A DNA stretch of 64,000 bases. It comes from Meghimatium bilineatum. Lineage: Eukaryota; Mollusca; Gastropoda; Stylommatophora; Philomycidae. Under the pieces are notes generated by a model, which saw only the letters and a list, made by a program, of their open reading frames with translations, was not told the origin of the DNA and did no database searches. How positions within the stretch are numbered: position 1 is the stretch's first letter; every line of letters begins with the position of its first letter. Below are positions 1 through 9,750 of this stretch, in pieces. Made by a program: the position numbers and the translations under genes. The DNA lies in the NCBI GenBank assembly GCA_034231615.1, contig CM067318.1:31513723-31577722 (forward strand). Direction: 5' to 3'.

Positions 1-1389
1 ACAAATTAATAACCTTTCTACTGCTATTTTACTTCTAACATGTAAGCTTTTATCACAACCTAGGTCTACCCACTCCTAATTCTAATATCCTATCTTAAAA
101 CACTAAAATTCACACAACTTCGCGCTAACACTTTTGACAATAACAGGAGCTCCTAATAAATCCAATATATATTCTCGACATTTCGTTGTACATCTTGCAT
201 TTCAACATCATTTTACAAAAAAAACAAAAACAAACAACAGTGTTCGAGGAACCATGTCTTGTTCCATGGACAGTTCCCCGATTAATATTTCGTTACATTG
301 CTGATATGTTACCTGGTTGCTGACAAATCAACGACTGATCACTCAAAATTGACTACAATCTGTTGCATTCATGTTTTTGGACTAATTTTGGATCACAATT
401 CTTAGTGCTTTTTCTTTTTGTTTAAAACTACAATCTAAGCGAAATAAAGGACAGCTGACTTTATAATTATTCTTCATCAATTTTTCCTTGTCCGCCTCTC
501 GGCTAGCCCCACAGTCTGTCACAGGCGTGCACACAAGGAATTTTTGTTGTTACTCCAACAGATACAATATTGTCTCTACTGGTCGCCTTTAAGAAACATC
601 GCGATTCTGAGAACATAATTATACCTAATAGACCAAGCGTTTCACAGACCCGAGAACATCATTCTACCCATTCGACCAAGCGTTTCACAGACCCGAGAAC
701 ATCATTCTACCCATTCGATCAAGCGTTTCAACCAAAAATTGTACAGTCTATAAGTATAAGAGACATACATGTTTGGTTCAGTGATTCTCGAACTTTTGCC
801 ATTGACGACCCCATTTTAACATTTGCACAGGCCTTATGCCCCTTCCCCTATTTCTGGCGGAGGGAAAAATACTTGTAATTTTCGTCAATTGCGAGATTTT
901 CATAAGTAACCCTACTATAAGTACATAGTCAAATGAAATATGGTTATAAAAACCATTTGTTTTTTAAACAGGTCATTATATTTTTAAAATTCTTTGTTAA
1001 ATATATTTTTTTAAATATGCTTATATTCATTTATAAAAAAGCCATCATTCATCTAGTGTAATAATTTCCACAAAATTTGCTACGCGGAATCTAAGGACGA
1101 TTCACCACTAGTGTGAGAACCCATGGATCAGACATTCAGGGGGTCACGCGTCAGATAGTCTCATATTCTAAAGAAAGATACATGGTAAATATGTGATAGT
1201 GAAAAAAATAATTTCGTATTTTATTGTAATAAACGATATCAGTAAATACTTACATCAGCGGCTGACAGGATAATTTATCCTGGAAACCTCAACAGTCTGT
1301 CATATAAGCGTACACACAAAGGTATAGTGCACCTGAAAAAAATCATATCATATTACAATCATATAATTGCACAGTCATCAAATAGCACA

Positions 1390-1390
<1 letters not shown>
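1..1390. other. AT-rich non-coding stretch
   Basis: No gene is recognised. The open frame at 570-878 starts with TTG, has no recognisable motif and contains a near-perfect 44-bp direct duplication (about 634-721), so it is probably not a gene. The remainder is AT-rich with many stops in all frames. Confidence 0.5.
634..721. repeat. 44-bp direct duplication
   Basis: Two adjacent copies of a unit beginning CCAAGCGTTTCACAGACCC and ending in CCATTCGA. The copies are almost identical, so the duplication is recent. Confidence 0.75.

Positions 1391-1392
<2 letters not shown>

Positions 1393-1432
<40 letters not shown>
1393..1432. repeat. (AT)n microsatellite
   Basis: About 20 AT dinucleotides without interruption. 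Confidence 0.95.
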
Positions 1433-1436
<4 letters not shown>

Positions 1437-1485
1437 CCAGGTCCGTAGTGAAACGGGGAACGTGGGCCCAAATCGCCTGCTAGGA

Positions 1486-2304
1486 AGCTAGAACATGACA
1501 TTTAGTGCTAGGATGCAAGTAACAAAAGCTAGAACATGACATTAAATACTAATATGCTAGCAACAAAAGCTAGAACATGACATTAAATACTAATATGCAA
1601 GCAACAAAAGTTAGAACATGACATTTAGTGCTAGGATGCAAGTAACAAAAGCTAGAACACGACATTAAATACTAATATGCTAGCAACAAAAGTTAGAACA
1701 TGACATTTAGTGCTAGGATGCAAGTAACAAAAGCTAGAACACGACATTAAATACTAATATGCTAGCAACAAAAGTTAGAACATGACATTCAATACTAATA
1801 TGCTAGCAACAAAAGTTAGAACATGACATTCAATACTAATATGCTAGCAGAAAAAAACTAGAACATGACATTTTGTACAAGGAAGCGAACAAAACAAAAA
1901 CTAGAACATGACACTCAATACTAGTTTGCAAGAAACAAAAGTATAACATGATATGTTGTACTAGGAATCAAGCAACAAGGACTAGAACATGATATGTTGT
2001 ACTAGGAATCAAGCAACAAGGACTAGAACATGATATGTTGTACTAGGAATCAAGCAACAAGGACTAGAACATGATATGTTGTACTAGGAATCAAGCAACA
2101 AGGACTAGAACATGATATTTTGTACTAGGAATCAAGCAACAAAGACTATAACATGATATTTTGTACTAGGAATCAAGCAACAAAGACTAGAACATGATAT
2201 TTTGTACTAGGATGCAAGCAACAAAAACTAGAACATGATATTTTGTACTAGGATGCAAGCAACAAAAACTAGAACATGATATTTTGTACTAGGATGCAAG
2301 CAAA
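1486..2304. repeat. 41-bp minisatellite, about 20 copies
   Basis: Successive units beginning CTAGAACATGACATT lie 41 bp apart. Two subtypes are visible. The left half has TAAATACTAATATGCTAGC; the right half has TTGTACTAGGAATCAAGC. This implies two rounds of local amplification. The array stops about 160 bp before the left end of the DNA transposon. Confidence 0.9.
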
Positions 2305-2462
2305 ATATGAGTGAAAATCATTCTCTCTCTCTCTCCCTCCCCCTAATTGTAATGGATTTCCAAAAAGGTAAAAAAAAACCATCCAAACATCCATAAAAAT
2401 AAACAAAAATAAGAATTTGTACATGTAACAATCTTACTCTCTTTCCCAAGACATACATACTA

Positions 2463-2494
2463 TAGTCCGTTCAGAATCGTTTGCCGAGATGTTA
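2463..2494 (+). repeat. Left terminal inverted repeat, 32 bp
   Basis: It begins TAGTCCGTTCAGAATCG. It is identical over all 32 bases to the reverse complement of 4817-4848. The TA immediately outside is the target duplication. Confidence 0.95.
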
Positions 2495-2960
2495 AATTAT
2501 TTTTATCAAAAACGTATTGTTCATTTGGATTGATCATTTGAAGTTAGGTTTAGAATAATAATGTCGCTATAGAAATATTTTTTTATCAAAGAAATGTGAT
2601 CCAGTATCAAAGATACCTTATTTAACCTATATTAAAAAAAAGTTAATCTAAATTATAAACAATCGCTGGATTATGTAGATGCTTACATCTCACAGCTGAT
2701 TATTAAATATAAAGGCATGACCCTCACGGTAGAATGTGCACCGTTCTAAAAGTAGTTGTTTCCACTGTACATTTGTATAAAGCAATGTTACATATGGAAA
2801 TTCCCGTTTAGCACCAAATATTATTTTTCCTGAACTTAGAATTATGTGAAATCAAAAACGGCTATTGACTCGATTTCAAGTCACAAGTCAGAGGCACGTC
2901 TCAATATTTACAGAATGTAGGCGGCACTAAGCATATTACCTTCTGCAAGTCTATGTGAGA

Positions 2961-4238
2961 ATGAATCTGAAAGCGAAATATTTTACTGAGCATAACATTG
3001 CTATAAAGATTTATCAATACTTCTGCAGAGAGCGTAAAAAGGGACATCTTTATTGTTCTTTATCAAATCCTGAGAAGAGAACAATGCATATTTTAGGTTT
3101 GTGTAAACGTTCATTTGATCGAATAGTGGAAGCAAGCGGATATTTATTGCCAACAAATTCACGAAAGCAAGGAAGGAAAGAAAAGATAGACAGTTTCGAT
3201 AAGGACCTAGTAAAAAGAGAAATATGTAGAATGTTTGATAAAAACGAAGAAGTGACACTTAGAAAGTTGAAGATTTGGCTGAAAACTAATAACGACATTG
3301 AAATATCAAAAACTTTATTATGGAAAACTGTAAGAAATGCAGGCTTCACCTTTAGAAAGTATGCTGGTGGAAAAAACATTATTTGTGAAAAGCCACATCT
3401 GGTAGCTCTTAGAAGCAAGTATTTACGTGAAGTGAAGGGAATGCGCGAGAATGGTTATGATATTGTGTATTTAGATGAAACTTGGATCAACGCTCATCAT
3501 ACAAATGAAAAGGAATGGCAGTTAGCAGATGGAAGTATTAAAAGATCAGTACCAAGTAGTAAAGGGCAACGTTTGATAGTTGCACATGCAGGTAGCAGAC
3601 ATAATGGGTTGTTGCAGAATGCTCATCTAATTTTCATTTCAAAATCCATTGACAATAGAGACTACCACTCCGAAATGAATGGGCACATATTCGAAGACTG
3701 GATCGAAAAAAGTATTCTTCCAATATTAGATAGACCTTCTTGTCTGATAATGGACAATGCTTCATACCATAACGCAGTGAACGTAGAAGATAGAATCCCA
3801 ACATCATCAAGTACAAAAGATGCAATCAAAACGTGGCTCATAAAAGAACACATACCAGTTACCGACAGGTACTTGAAACCCGAATTGCTTAACCTTGTAA
3901 AACAGACACAACGAACAAAGATATTTAAAATAGACAAGTTAATTGAAGAACATGGTCATAGATGTTTGAGACTACCTCCATATCATGCACACTTAAATCC
4001 CATAGAGCTAATTTGGGCAAAAGTTAAAGGACACGTAGCATCTACAAATACAACTTTCAAATTATGTGATATTGAGGCACTTACAAATCAGGCTGTATCA
4101 AATATACATAAAGACTACTGGGTGAAATGTGAGGATCATGTGTTACGCCAAGAAGAGGAATATTGGAAAAAGGAAGGTTTGTTGTTTGTTCAGCCGAAAA
4201 CAGTAATCGACCTATTTGACTCGTCTGATTATGAATGA
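2961..4238 (+). CDS. DDE transposase, IS630-Tc1-mariner superfamily, DD83E spacing
   Basis: This 425-residue protein should bind the element's termini and catalyse cut-and-paste transposition into TA sites in the nucleus. The first in-frame ATG after the stop at 2928 is at 2961; a GTG at 2955 is not a plausible eukaryotic start. The N-terminal third has two helix-turn-helix-like stretches, roughly residues 38-62 (MHILGLCKRSFDRIVEASG) and 95-130. The catalytic triad is D172 in VYLDETWI, D265 in LIMDNASYH and E349 in LNPIELIWAKVK. There are 83 residues between the second D and the E, against 34-41 in ordinary Tc1/mariner enzymes. The extra length is an insertion around residues 276-330. This spacing is close to the DD82E group described as Sailor. 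There is no internal stop or frameshift and no sign of an intron. The family call is firm; the subgroup call is inference. Confidence 0.9.
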   Translation: MNLKAKYFTEHNIAIKIYQYFCRERKKGHLYCSLSNPEKRTMHILGLCKRSFDRIVEASGYLLPTNSRKQGRKEKIDSFDKDLVKREICRMFDKNEEVTLRKLKIWLKTNNDIEISKTLLWKTVRNAGFTFRKYAGGKNIICEKPHLVALRSKYLREVKGMRENGYDIVYLDETWINAHHTNEKEWQLADGSIKRSVPSSKGQRLIVAHAGSRHNGLLQNAHLIFISKSIDNRDYHSEMNGHIFEDWIEKSILPILDRPSCLIMDNASYHNAVNVEDRIPTSSSTKDAIKTWLIKEHIPVTDRYLKPELLNLVKQTQRTKIFKIDKLIEEHGHRCLRLPPYHAHLNPIELIWAKVKGHVASTNTTFKLCDIEALTNQAVSNIHKDYWVKCEDHVLRQEEEYWKKEGLLFVQPKTVIDLFDSSDYE

Positions 4239-4401
4239 TCATTACTCTGATTAAGTCTACACTAAAAAAAGTTTGATTTGCAAAATTTACAAGTTGATTT
4301 GTAAAACATTTCATTGCTCAATACCACCCAAGCAATTCAAAAAAATGTTATAAGCAAACCATCAACCATTACTTATAAAAATTAGCCCGCTTGATTCAAT
4401 A

Positions 4402-4560
4402 CAGAAGTTCAGATATCTTGGATCAACTATTACAGACAAAATTTCCTTACATGAAGAAATATATGTACTTATTTCAAAGGCAGCGACAACATTTGTGAAA
4501 CTCACACCAAGAGCATGGAACAATATCAAATTGACTCTACGAACAAAAGATATATTTTAA
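4402..4560 (+). pseudogene. RTE/CR1-like RT fragment nested in the transposon
   Basis: A 52-codon frame ending in TAA contains FRYLGSTITDKISLHEEI followed by SKAATTFVKLTPRAWNN and LTLRTK. This matches the segment just after the RT palm in RTE/CR1-type LINEs, where FxYLGS and KAxxxxxxL are typical. A related segment occurs at 26080-26510. It lies between the transposase stop and the right terminus, so it is either a nested insertion or captured DNA. No clear target duplication was seen. Confidence 0.7.
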
Positions 4561-4816
4561 ATTTTTTTTTACACCTGCCACCATGTAAAATTTTGTGGAC
4601 ACGCCTATGGGTCATCATTGCACTAGATTACTGTAAAATATTTTGTTTATGGTCGAAATCATATTTACATGGGCAAACATCAAAAGAATTCGCCGCTTTC
4701 AAATAACCGTTACAGCTAGACATCAAGTAACACATATGTTTTCGCGACATGGACATTTTAACAACGTATGCCAAAATTCATGTGAAATCATCAAGAACTT
4801 TTTGAATTATAAATCA

Positions 4817-4848
4817 TAACATCTCGGCAAACGATTCTGAACGGACTA
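4817..4848 (-). repeat. Right terminal inverted repeat, 32 bp
   Basis: Exact reverse complement of 2463-2494, ending in GAACGGACTA, followed by TA. Confidence 0.95.
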
Positions 4849-4886
4849 TAGCATGTACAAAACACAACAATTGTGTTTTTTATTTT

Positions 4887-4965
4887 GCGTTCCTTCACAA
4901 ACTCCTGAAGATCAACAGGATGTGATTTTAGAGAACGGATTACTTTGTGTATTGTTTTACGCCCT
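4887..4965 (-). mobile_element. SINE-A 3' fragment, diverged
   Basis: On the minus strand it matches the conserved 3' part of SINE-A (GTTCTCCGGACTACATCCTG, then CAGGAGTTTGAGAACG) with several substitutions. The 5' portion of the element is missing. It begins 37 bp beyond the DNA transposon. Confidence 0.65.
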
Positions 4966-4974
4966 TTGTCTTAA

Positions 4975-5250
4975 ACATACGACTTCAGAAGGATTGCCTT
5001 AGAAGGATTAACCACTGCTCCCGTATCTATACACCAATTTGTCAGTCTGTTCAATTACTTCTGTAGTTCCACGACGCACTCTTCTCGATTTCTGCCCTGT
5101 CTATACATCAGGCCATCATCGGCTATGATATCGTTCTGCCAGCACATGTGATTCGATTGCCAGCTATATGTACTGTGTATACATTGAAAAGTACATGAGA
5201 TAGAGGTGATTCCTGTGGCAGACCAGAATGCAGAGAACGGTGTCCCACAG
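4975..5250 (-). pseudogene. Jockey-like RT palm fragment, inverted
   Basis: The minus strand encodes, across two frames, LHSGLPQESPLSHVLFNVYT (RT motif B region), then IADDGLMYRQGRNREECVVELQK (motif C, normally YADD or FADD), then TGAVVNPSKA (motif D region). Frameshifts and an altered ADD context show decay. It directly adjoins an RNase H segment of the same LINE clade on the plus strand (5265-5640), so the two parts point in opposite directions. Confidence 0.8.
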
Positions 5251-5264
5251 TTGTGTAGACAGAA

Positions 5265-5640
5265 GTGCAGGCTTTGGTCAGTGAGAATACCAAAGAGGGG
5301 GATGTGATTATATACACGGATGGATCTGTGATTAGGCATGTTCACAGTTCTTGGGCCTTCACAGCTCAGTGCGCAGGTAAAACGATCAAGGAGGAGAGTG
5401 GTGCCTTTGCGGTCACTACGAGTAGTATGACCATGGAGACTATGGCAGTGACCAGGGCATTTGAGTGGCTACACACACAGAAGGTAACGCAGGTCTGCAT
5501 CTTGAGTGATTCTATGAGTATGATTAAGAAGGTACAAGTGGGTCTCGTTCGCGAACAGTGGATTGAGGTATTGAGAAAGGCGAGCCTGAAAGTTGTTACA
5601 TTTATTTTCGTGCCGGGAGTCATGCACTCAAAGACATGAC
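5265..5640 (+). pseudogene. Jockey-like LINE RNase H domain fragment
   Basis: This 124-codon frame contains the RNase H core: VIIYTDGSV (first catalytic Asp), METMAVTRAFEWL (the Glu), VCILSDSMSMIKKVQ (the second Asp) and FIFVPG. It stops at the point where GHVGVRGNEKAD would follow, so the last catalytic Asp is lost. Homologous fragments lie at 9130-9620, 11000-11515 and 29460-30020. It belongs to the C-terminal half of a LINE polyprotein, not to a cellular RNase H gene. Confidence 0.85.
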
Positions 5641-5825
5641 TGCAGGGTAAAGTTGAGGGAGGTTAGCATGGGATAGGCAGAGATACAAGTGGGAGGGTAA
5701 CATCCCGAGACGGACAGGTTACAGTCTAGCAGAGTGGACAACCAAGACAAGAAACAGGGGATGCTGGAGATCTGTTGCAGCCGACCTTCGTTGCGGATAG
5801 GGCATTTAATGATGATGATGATTTT
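5640..5825 (+). pseudogene. RTE-like LINE 3' end with ATG-repeat tail
   Basis: One frame reads RYKWEGNIPRRTGYSLAEW and CWRSVAADLRCG, typical of the extreme C-terminus of RTE-like LINEs. It is followed by a GATGATGATGATGATT tail. The same segment recurs in decayed form at 29190-29400. It abuts the RNase H fragment of an unrelated clade, so this is a junction of two elements. Confidence 0.65.
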
Positions 5826-6727
5826 ATTCCTGTATAAATTTAAAAAAAAGGGAAATGTCATGTTTCAAGCAGGCATTTGATAATACTCGTCTCAGCATTT
5901 CTAAGTGGAAACTGTGTTACTATAGTGAGACCTAATATAGCAAACAATAAGGATTTTTGGTGGTGACAAAAAGCACTAAATAATAATTGGGACAATAATT
6001 TAAATGAAAATTTAGTTACTATATAGTGAAAAGTAAATATTTAATTTTACTATGCAAAAAATGTTTAATTATCCAGATTTCTTTCATTTCTAGAGAAATA
6101 GACTCTCCGAATAGTGTTACAAGTACTAAAATAAACGTTAGTAATAACATATTTGTCATTGTGAACTGGAATGAATGTTGATAATTGGAAAGAGGTAAGA
6201 CATGTTTCCAGAAAGGTGACATTCTTGAAAATTCAGAATGTTTTTAGTAGTTTATACATACTTTTGAAATATGTTCTACGCGATCTGTTGCCGCCTGCCC
6301 ACGTGGACACAGGTGTGATGGAACCTGTCTTAGTCTATTTAAGTGGTTATTTAGTCTCTTGTGTCCAGTCCTGATGCGGAAGATGATAGCTTTCGCAGCT
6401 CTGTCGAAATAGTGATATTTTTTTGTGGGATGATTTTCATAATAGCTTTGATGAGCGTTCTCCTTCCTGGCAGGTGATTTTTTTTATTACTTTCTTTTAC
6501 GGTGTTGCTCCATCTTTTGCTCGCAGTTTGTAAAATTTATTTTATCTTATGGATATTTATGTTCATTCGAACACCGCCGTCATTCACTGCTCTGGCTGCT
6601 GATCCATCATATATTCTTGCATCTATGCTTCTCTGGAATGCGTAGCTTCAATCATGTTATATACTATTATTTTTTTTAGGAGAGTATTCAGATCTCTCAT
6701 AGTGTAAGTGTTGTTTATGGTAGTTTA
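5826..6727. other. Non-coding stretch, nothing recognised
   Basis: AT-rich and stop-rich in all frames. The short open frames at 6019-6222 and 6171-6374 overlap on opposite strands and have no recognisable motif. Confidence 0.4.
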
Positions 6728-6826
6728 CGCATGCGGTTGTGTCTGTGGGTCTCACCAATGGCCCACTAGACAAACCACCAATGCAGCAGAAAACCTTAGT
6801 AGATGACATGCCGTTATATTGAGGCT
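6728..6826 (+). mobile_element. Repeat-C retroposon, 5' fragment
   Basis: It matches the first ~100 bp of the 393-bp retroposon at 16458-16850, from CGCATGCGGTTG through AGTAGATGACATGCC. It is truncated at its 3' side. Confidence 0.75.
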
Positions 6827-6861
6827 CTCTCATGGTTGCAGGTCTATACAATTATAGACCC

Positions 6862-7011
6862 CCTCTAAGTAGAAGGCTCCTTCAATAGGCATTGAACTAA
6901 GCCGATAGTTGAAGTCTTCTAGATATGAAAGAAAGGTCAGAAAAACCACACCACTGCACATAGGAAATAAGAGCTAATCGCTCGAAATTCCCGGGGTTCT
7001 CAAACAAACAT
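6862..7011. repeat. Repeat-D, ~150-bp dispersed repeat, copy 1
   Basis: It shares most of its length with 24833-24985: AATAGGCATTG, GAAGTCT, then ATGAAAGAAAG and CACTGCACATAGGAA. No coding potential was recognised. The class is unknown. Confidence 0.7.
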
Positions 7012-7112
7012 GGTAGTTCTAATTGTGAAGTTTTGATATTGCTCCCACGGAACTGAGAAAAGTGTTGGTGTTTCCTTGTGTTCTCGGTTTAGTTTTTTTG
7101 CATGAAATGTTA

Positions 7113-7420
7113 AATTAGATGCGATGGATATTACAGACACACAATGCATTGTAGTGGGCGACTTTAACAGCTACCTAGGCAGATGGGATTATCAGCAAAC
7201 TAATATAAGAGGACAGGAAGTGGAAGAATAGAATGGGAACTTGACAATAACCTATTCCTCGTAAATGCACAGGAAGATTCACCAACTGTCTACTCAAGGA
7301 GGTTGAAAACATCAACTCTATCTGGCATTTACCACTGGAGATTTATACTGCAAAATAGAGAGAACGGCAACGAACCGCCTAGGTAATAGTTGGGAAAAAC
7401 ACTTGACGCTGTGCAATTAA
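7113..7420 (+). pseudogene. LINE APE-type endonuclease fragment
   Basis: The plus strand reads CIVVGDFNSYLGRW, the conserved VVGDFN motif of the apurinic-like endonuclease domain of Jockey-like LINEs. After a frameshift it continues as LFLVNAQEDSPTVYSRR, also typical of this domain. The N-terminal half of the endonuclease is missing. It points the same way as the RNase H at 9130-9620 and opposite to the RT between them, which suggests these are parts of one rearranged LINE. Confidence 0.75.
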
Positions 7421-7828
7421 AAAGGCGCAACTGTGTGTTTAAAAATGAGAAATGCAGCAGCTCGAGAGAACACACTAGCTAGAAAGTTAATAGCAGATCA
7501 TAAATAATAAAAAATAATCATCACATATCACACTGCCCAATGTCCAGTTATGACTATAATATGGCTTATCAGACACCTACGAACTCATAGACAAGGTTAT
7601 ACCTCTAAATAAATGAATTTCATAAAGTTGACATTAAAAAATTGTTATCACCTTCTGTGATGGACGAACAACATTAGTGAGAACTTCCTGCAGGCAAGAC
7701 TGAAGATCAGTAGAAGTTTCAAAAAGATGGGATGACTGCTACATCCTGTTCAGGATTAATGACGATATCATGAACTATGTAAGATATATAAGTCACCTTA
7801 GGATATAAGCCTTAATAATGTTCCTTCT

Positions 7829-8835
7829 TCACAAACGAATATTAGCCACAGACTTTACGATGTGATTGTTAAGAGAGAACCATGTCACAGCAGCCTTCTT
7901 TTTGTTGACCTGTGCCCCTGAACCATTACACCAGGAGACGATACGGTCTAGCTCTTTCTGCAGTGGTCCGAAAGTTTCTGTTCTATCTCTTCCCTGTCTG
8001 TATACCAGGATATCATCCGCAAAAGACATTGTTCTACCTCTCCCGACAAGCTAGTGATTGCCACAGTATAGACATTGAATAATACGGGTAAGAGAGGAGA
8101 TCCCTGTGGAAGACCTGTCCGTATTGTTATAGGTTTAGATGTCAAACAACGCACCTTAGACTCACCTTCCTCTGGAGCAACACCGCTGATATCTATCTGA
8201 CGACAAAAGGGACTACATTAAAGAGCAAGAGCGTGTTGATGAGGTATTCGAAAGGCATTCTGTTATACGCGTCCTCCAAGTCAATCGCGACATCACACGT
8301 TTCCAGACCTGAATAGAAGCCCTCGAATACATCGTAGACGAAAACGGCGACATTGCTTCATGTTTCTTTCTGACATCTGAATCCTCCGGAAAGATGCGAC
8401 TCTTTTTCAGTTCTCGAACGAGGTGCTGTGCTACAATCTCCTCAATCAGCTTGCCTGTGGTGTTCTGTATCGCTATGATTCGGTAGCCGTTGATCTGGGC
8501 ATGGTTTTTATTGGGTTTCTTTAGTTGCAATAGGTAGATGTGCAGCCATTCTTCATTGATGGTACCGTTCTTGATTCTTCCGTTAAACTCTCCAACCAGG
8601 TCGTTTATGTCACTCTCCTTAAAGGATGGCGAAGTCCTCGTATCGTATACCGTTAAGGCATGGGGCAGGGTTCCGCGACCATTTCAGAGTGGTCTGGACG
8701 ATCTCAGCAGTGATGCGTATGCTCTCATTCCACTTAGCCTCCGTACATAGACCAGACAGCGTAGTGATAATCCTCCGCCTAGCATCTAGATTGTTATGGT
8801 CCGTCTGATGAACGTAGAGGACTTTCAGTTCTGAG
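7829..8835 (-). pseudogene. Jockey-like RT fingers and palm, inverted
   Basis: Reading the minus strand from 8835 downwards gives the RT in normal order across several frames. First come APCLNGIRYEDFA and INEEWLHIYLLQLKKPNK, then NGYRIIAIQNTTGKLIEE (fingers). Next are GLPQGSPLLPVLFNVYT (motif B), SFADDILVYRQGRDR (motif C, catalytic Asp pair) and VNKKKA (motif D). The thumb is missing here but is present on the plus strand directly beyond 8835. At least three frameshifts are needed, so it is a pseudogene. A closely related RT lies at 52874-53690. Confidence 0.88.
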
Positions 8836-8844
8836 AGTAATGGC

Positions 8845-9125
8845 AGCGGCTGACACTAAACAACCACAGCTCGTAATCATATACGAGGTTCTTGTCCTCC
8901 TTGTCATTGAATACGCAGGCGCTACTATCACCGCCAGTCACAAACAGATTGAGAGGTTGGAGAGGATTCAAAACTAAGCGATGTGGATCATTCTTGGATA
9001 CACAAGGGACACACCCTGTGTGGCTATGAGATGTATCCTTGATTTTCTGAGCATATCTCATAGAATTGATATGTGGCGTGCCAGTGCATACCTTAGAGTG
9101 AGTTCTGACATAGACCACCCACTAC
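8845..9125 (+). pseudogene. Jockey-like RT thumb and connection segment
   Basis: The plus strand reads LVIIYEVLVLLVIEYAG, then KQIERLERIQN, a stop, then ILGYTRDTPCVAMRCILDF and RIDMWRASAYLRV. This is the segment linking the RT palm to RNase H in this clade (compare 42735-43195). It continues directly into the RNase H at 9130. Confidence 0.85.
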
Positions 9126-9129
9126 ACAG

Positions 9130-9750
9130 TACTACACAGATCAGAAGGGAAAACAGTACACGAAGCCAGTGGTGCTTTTACCACAACTACGAGCAGTCTA
9201 CCTATGGAAGTATTCGCCGTAACGCAGGCACTTTACTGGCTGGAATCACAAACCTATTCCCATGCATGCATATTAAGTGATTCACTGAGTATGATTCAGA
9301 AAGTAAAAACATGTGATGTACGTAGGGATGGGCGGAGTCATTGGAAAGAGCTAAAATGCGGGCATCACAACGAAAACTCACCTTATTTTTGTCCCCGGAC
9401 ATGTGGGTGTGGAGGGAAAGGAACAGGCCGACAAATTAGCTAGTCTCGCCACCACAACAGGCGGTCAGCCTATAGACCGAGCAGACATACTCACTCCTCT
9501 TCGTCAGTCCTCACGATCAGAGGATTTTGAGATGAATAAGCATGAGTCAATATCAAGAATGCAAGAATCAGGAGTGAGGATGGGCGTGACCCTGACAAGA
9601 TTTCAAAAAGAGTAGTGAACCAACAAAGAACCGGAACAATCAGCCGTTATACCCTGAGAGATTTACTGAAGCGGAGATCGGAGCACCTATGGACGTGTCT
9701 GGTGTGCGAAGATGATAATCAACATACCTAATACGATAAATAAACTCTTG
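9130..9750 (+). pseudogene. Jockey-like LINE RNase H and C-terminal zinc-knuckle region
   Basis: Frames at 9204 and 9403 together give MEVFAVTQALYWL, ACILSDSLSMIQKV and, after a frameshift, GVEGKEQADKLASLATT (the last RNase H Asp). Further on come QRTGTISRYTLRDLLKRR and HLWTCLVCEDD, a CxxC knuckle typical of the C-terminus. The first catalytic region is poorly preserved. An AATAAA-like motif occurs near 9739. With 7113-7420, 7829-8835 and 8845-9125 it makes an almost complete but rearranged LINE. Confidence 0.85.

Larger units (their letters stand above)
2463..4848 (+). mobile_element. Complete IS630-Tc1-mariner superfamily DNA transposon (DD83E)
   Basis: The element is 2386 bp. It is bounded by perfect 32-bp terminal inverted repeats and flanked on each side by TA (2461-2462 and 4849-4850), the target duplication expected for this superfamily. 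It carries one uninterrupted transposase frame at 2961-4238. The 5' leader is about 500 bp and includes a TATAAAGG motif at 2708-2715 that could serve as a core promoter; this is only a motif match. The 3' part (4239-4816) has no further gene but contains a degenerate LINE RT fragment at 4402-4560. Perfect termini and an open frame suggest recent insertion. Whether the enzyme is active cannot be judged from sequence. Confidence 0.93.

Noticed and set aside
570-878. 102-residue frame
   Set aside because: It starts with TTG, contains a recent 44-bp duplication and has no motif.
2955-2960. GTG start for the transposase
   Set aside because: The element is eukaryotic and an ATG follows two codons later at 2961. 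A stop at 2928 excludes an earlier ATG.
5265-5640. Cellular RNase H gene
   Set aside because: The YTDGS and LSDSMS motifs are of LINE type. It stops before the last catalytic residue and adjoins RT sequence.
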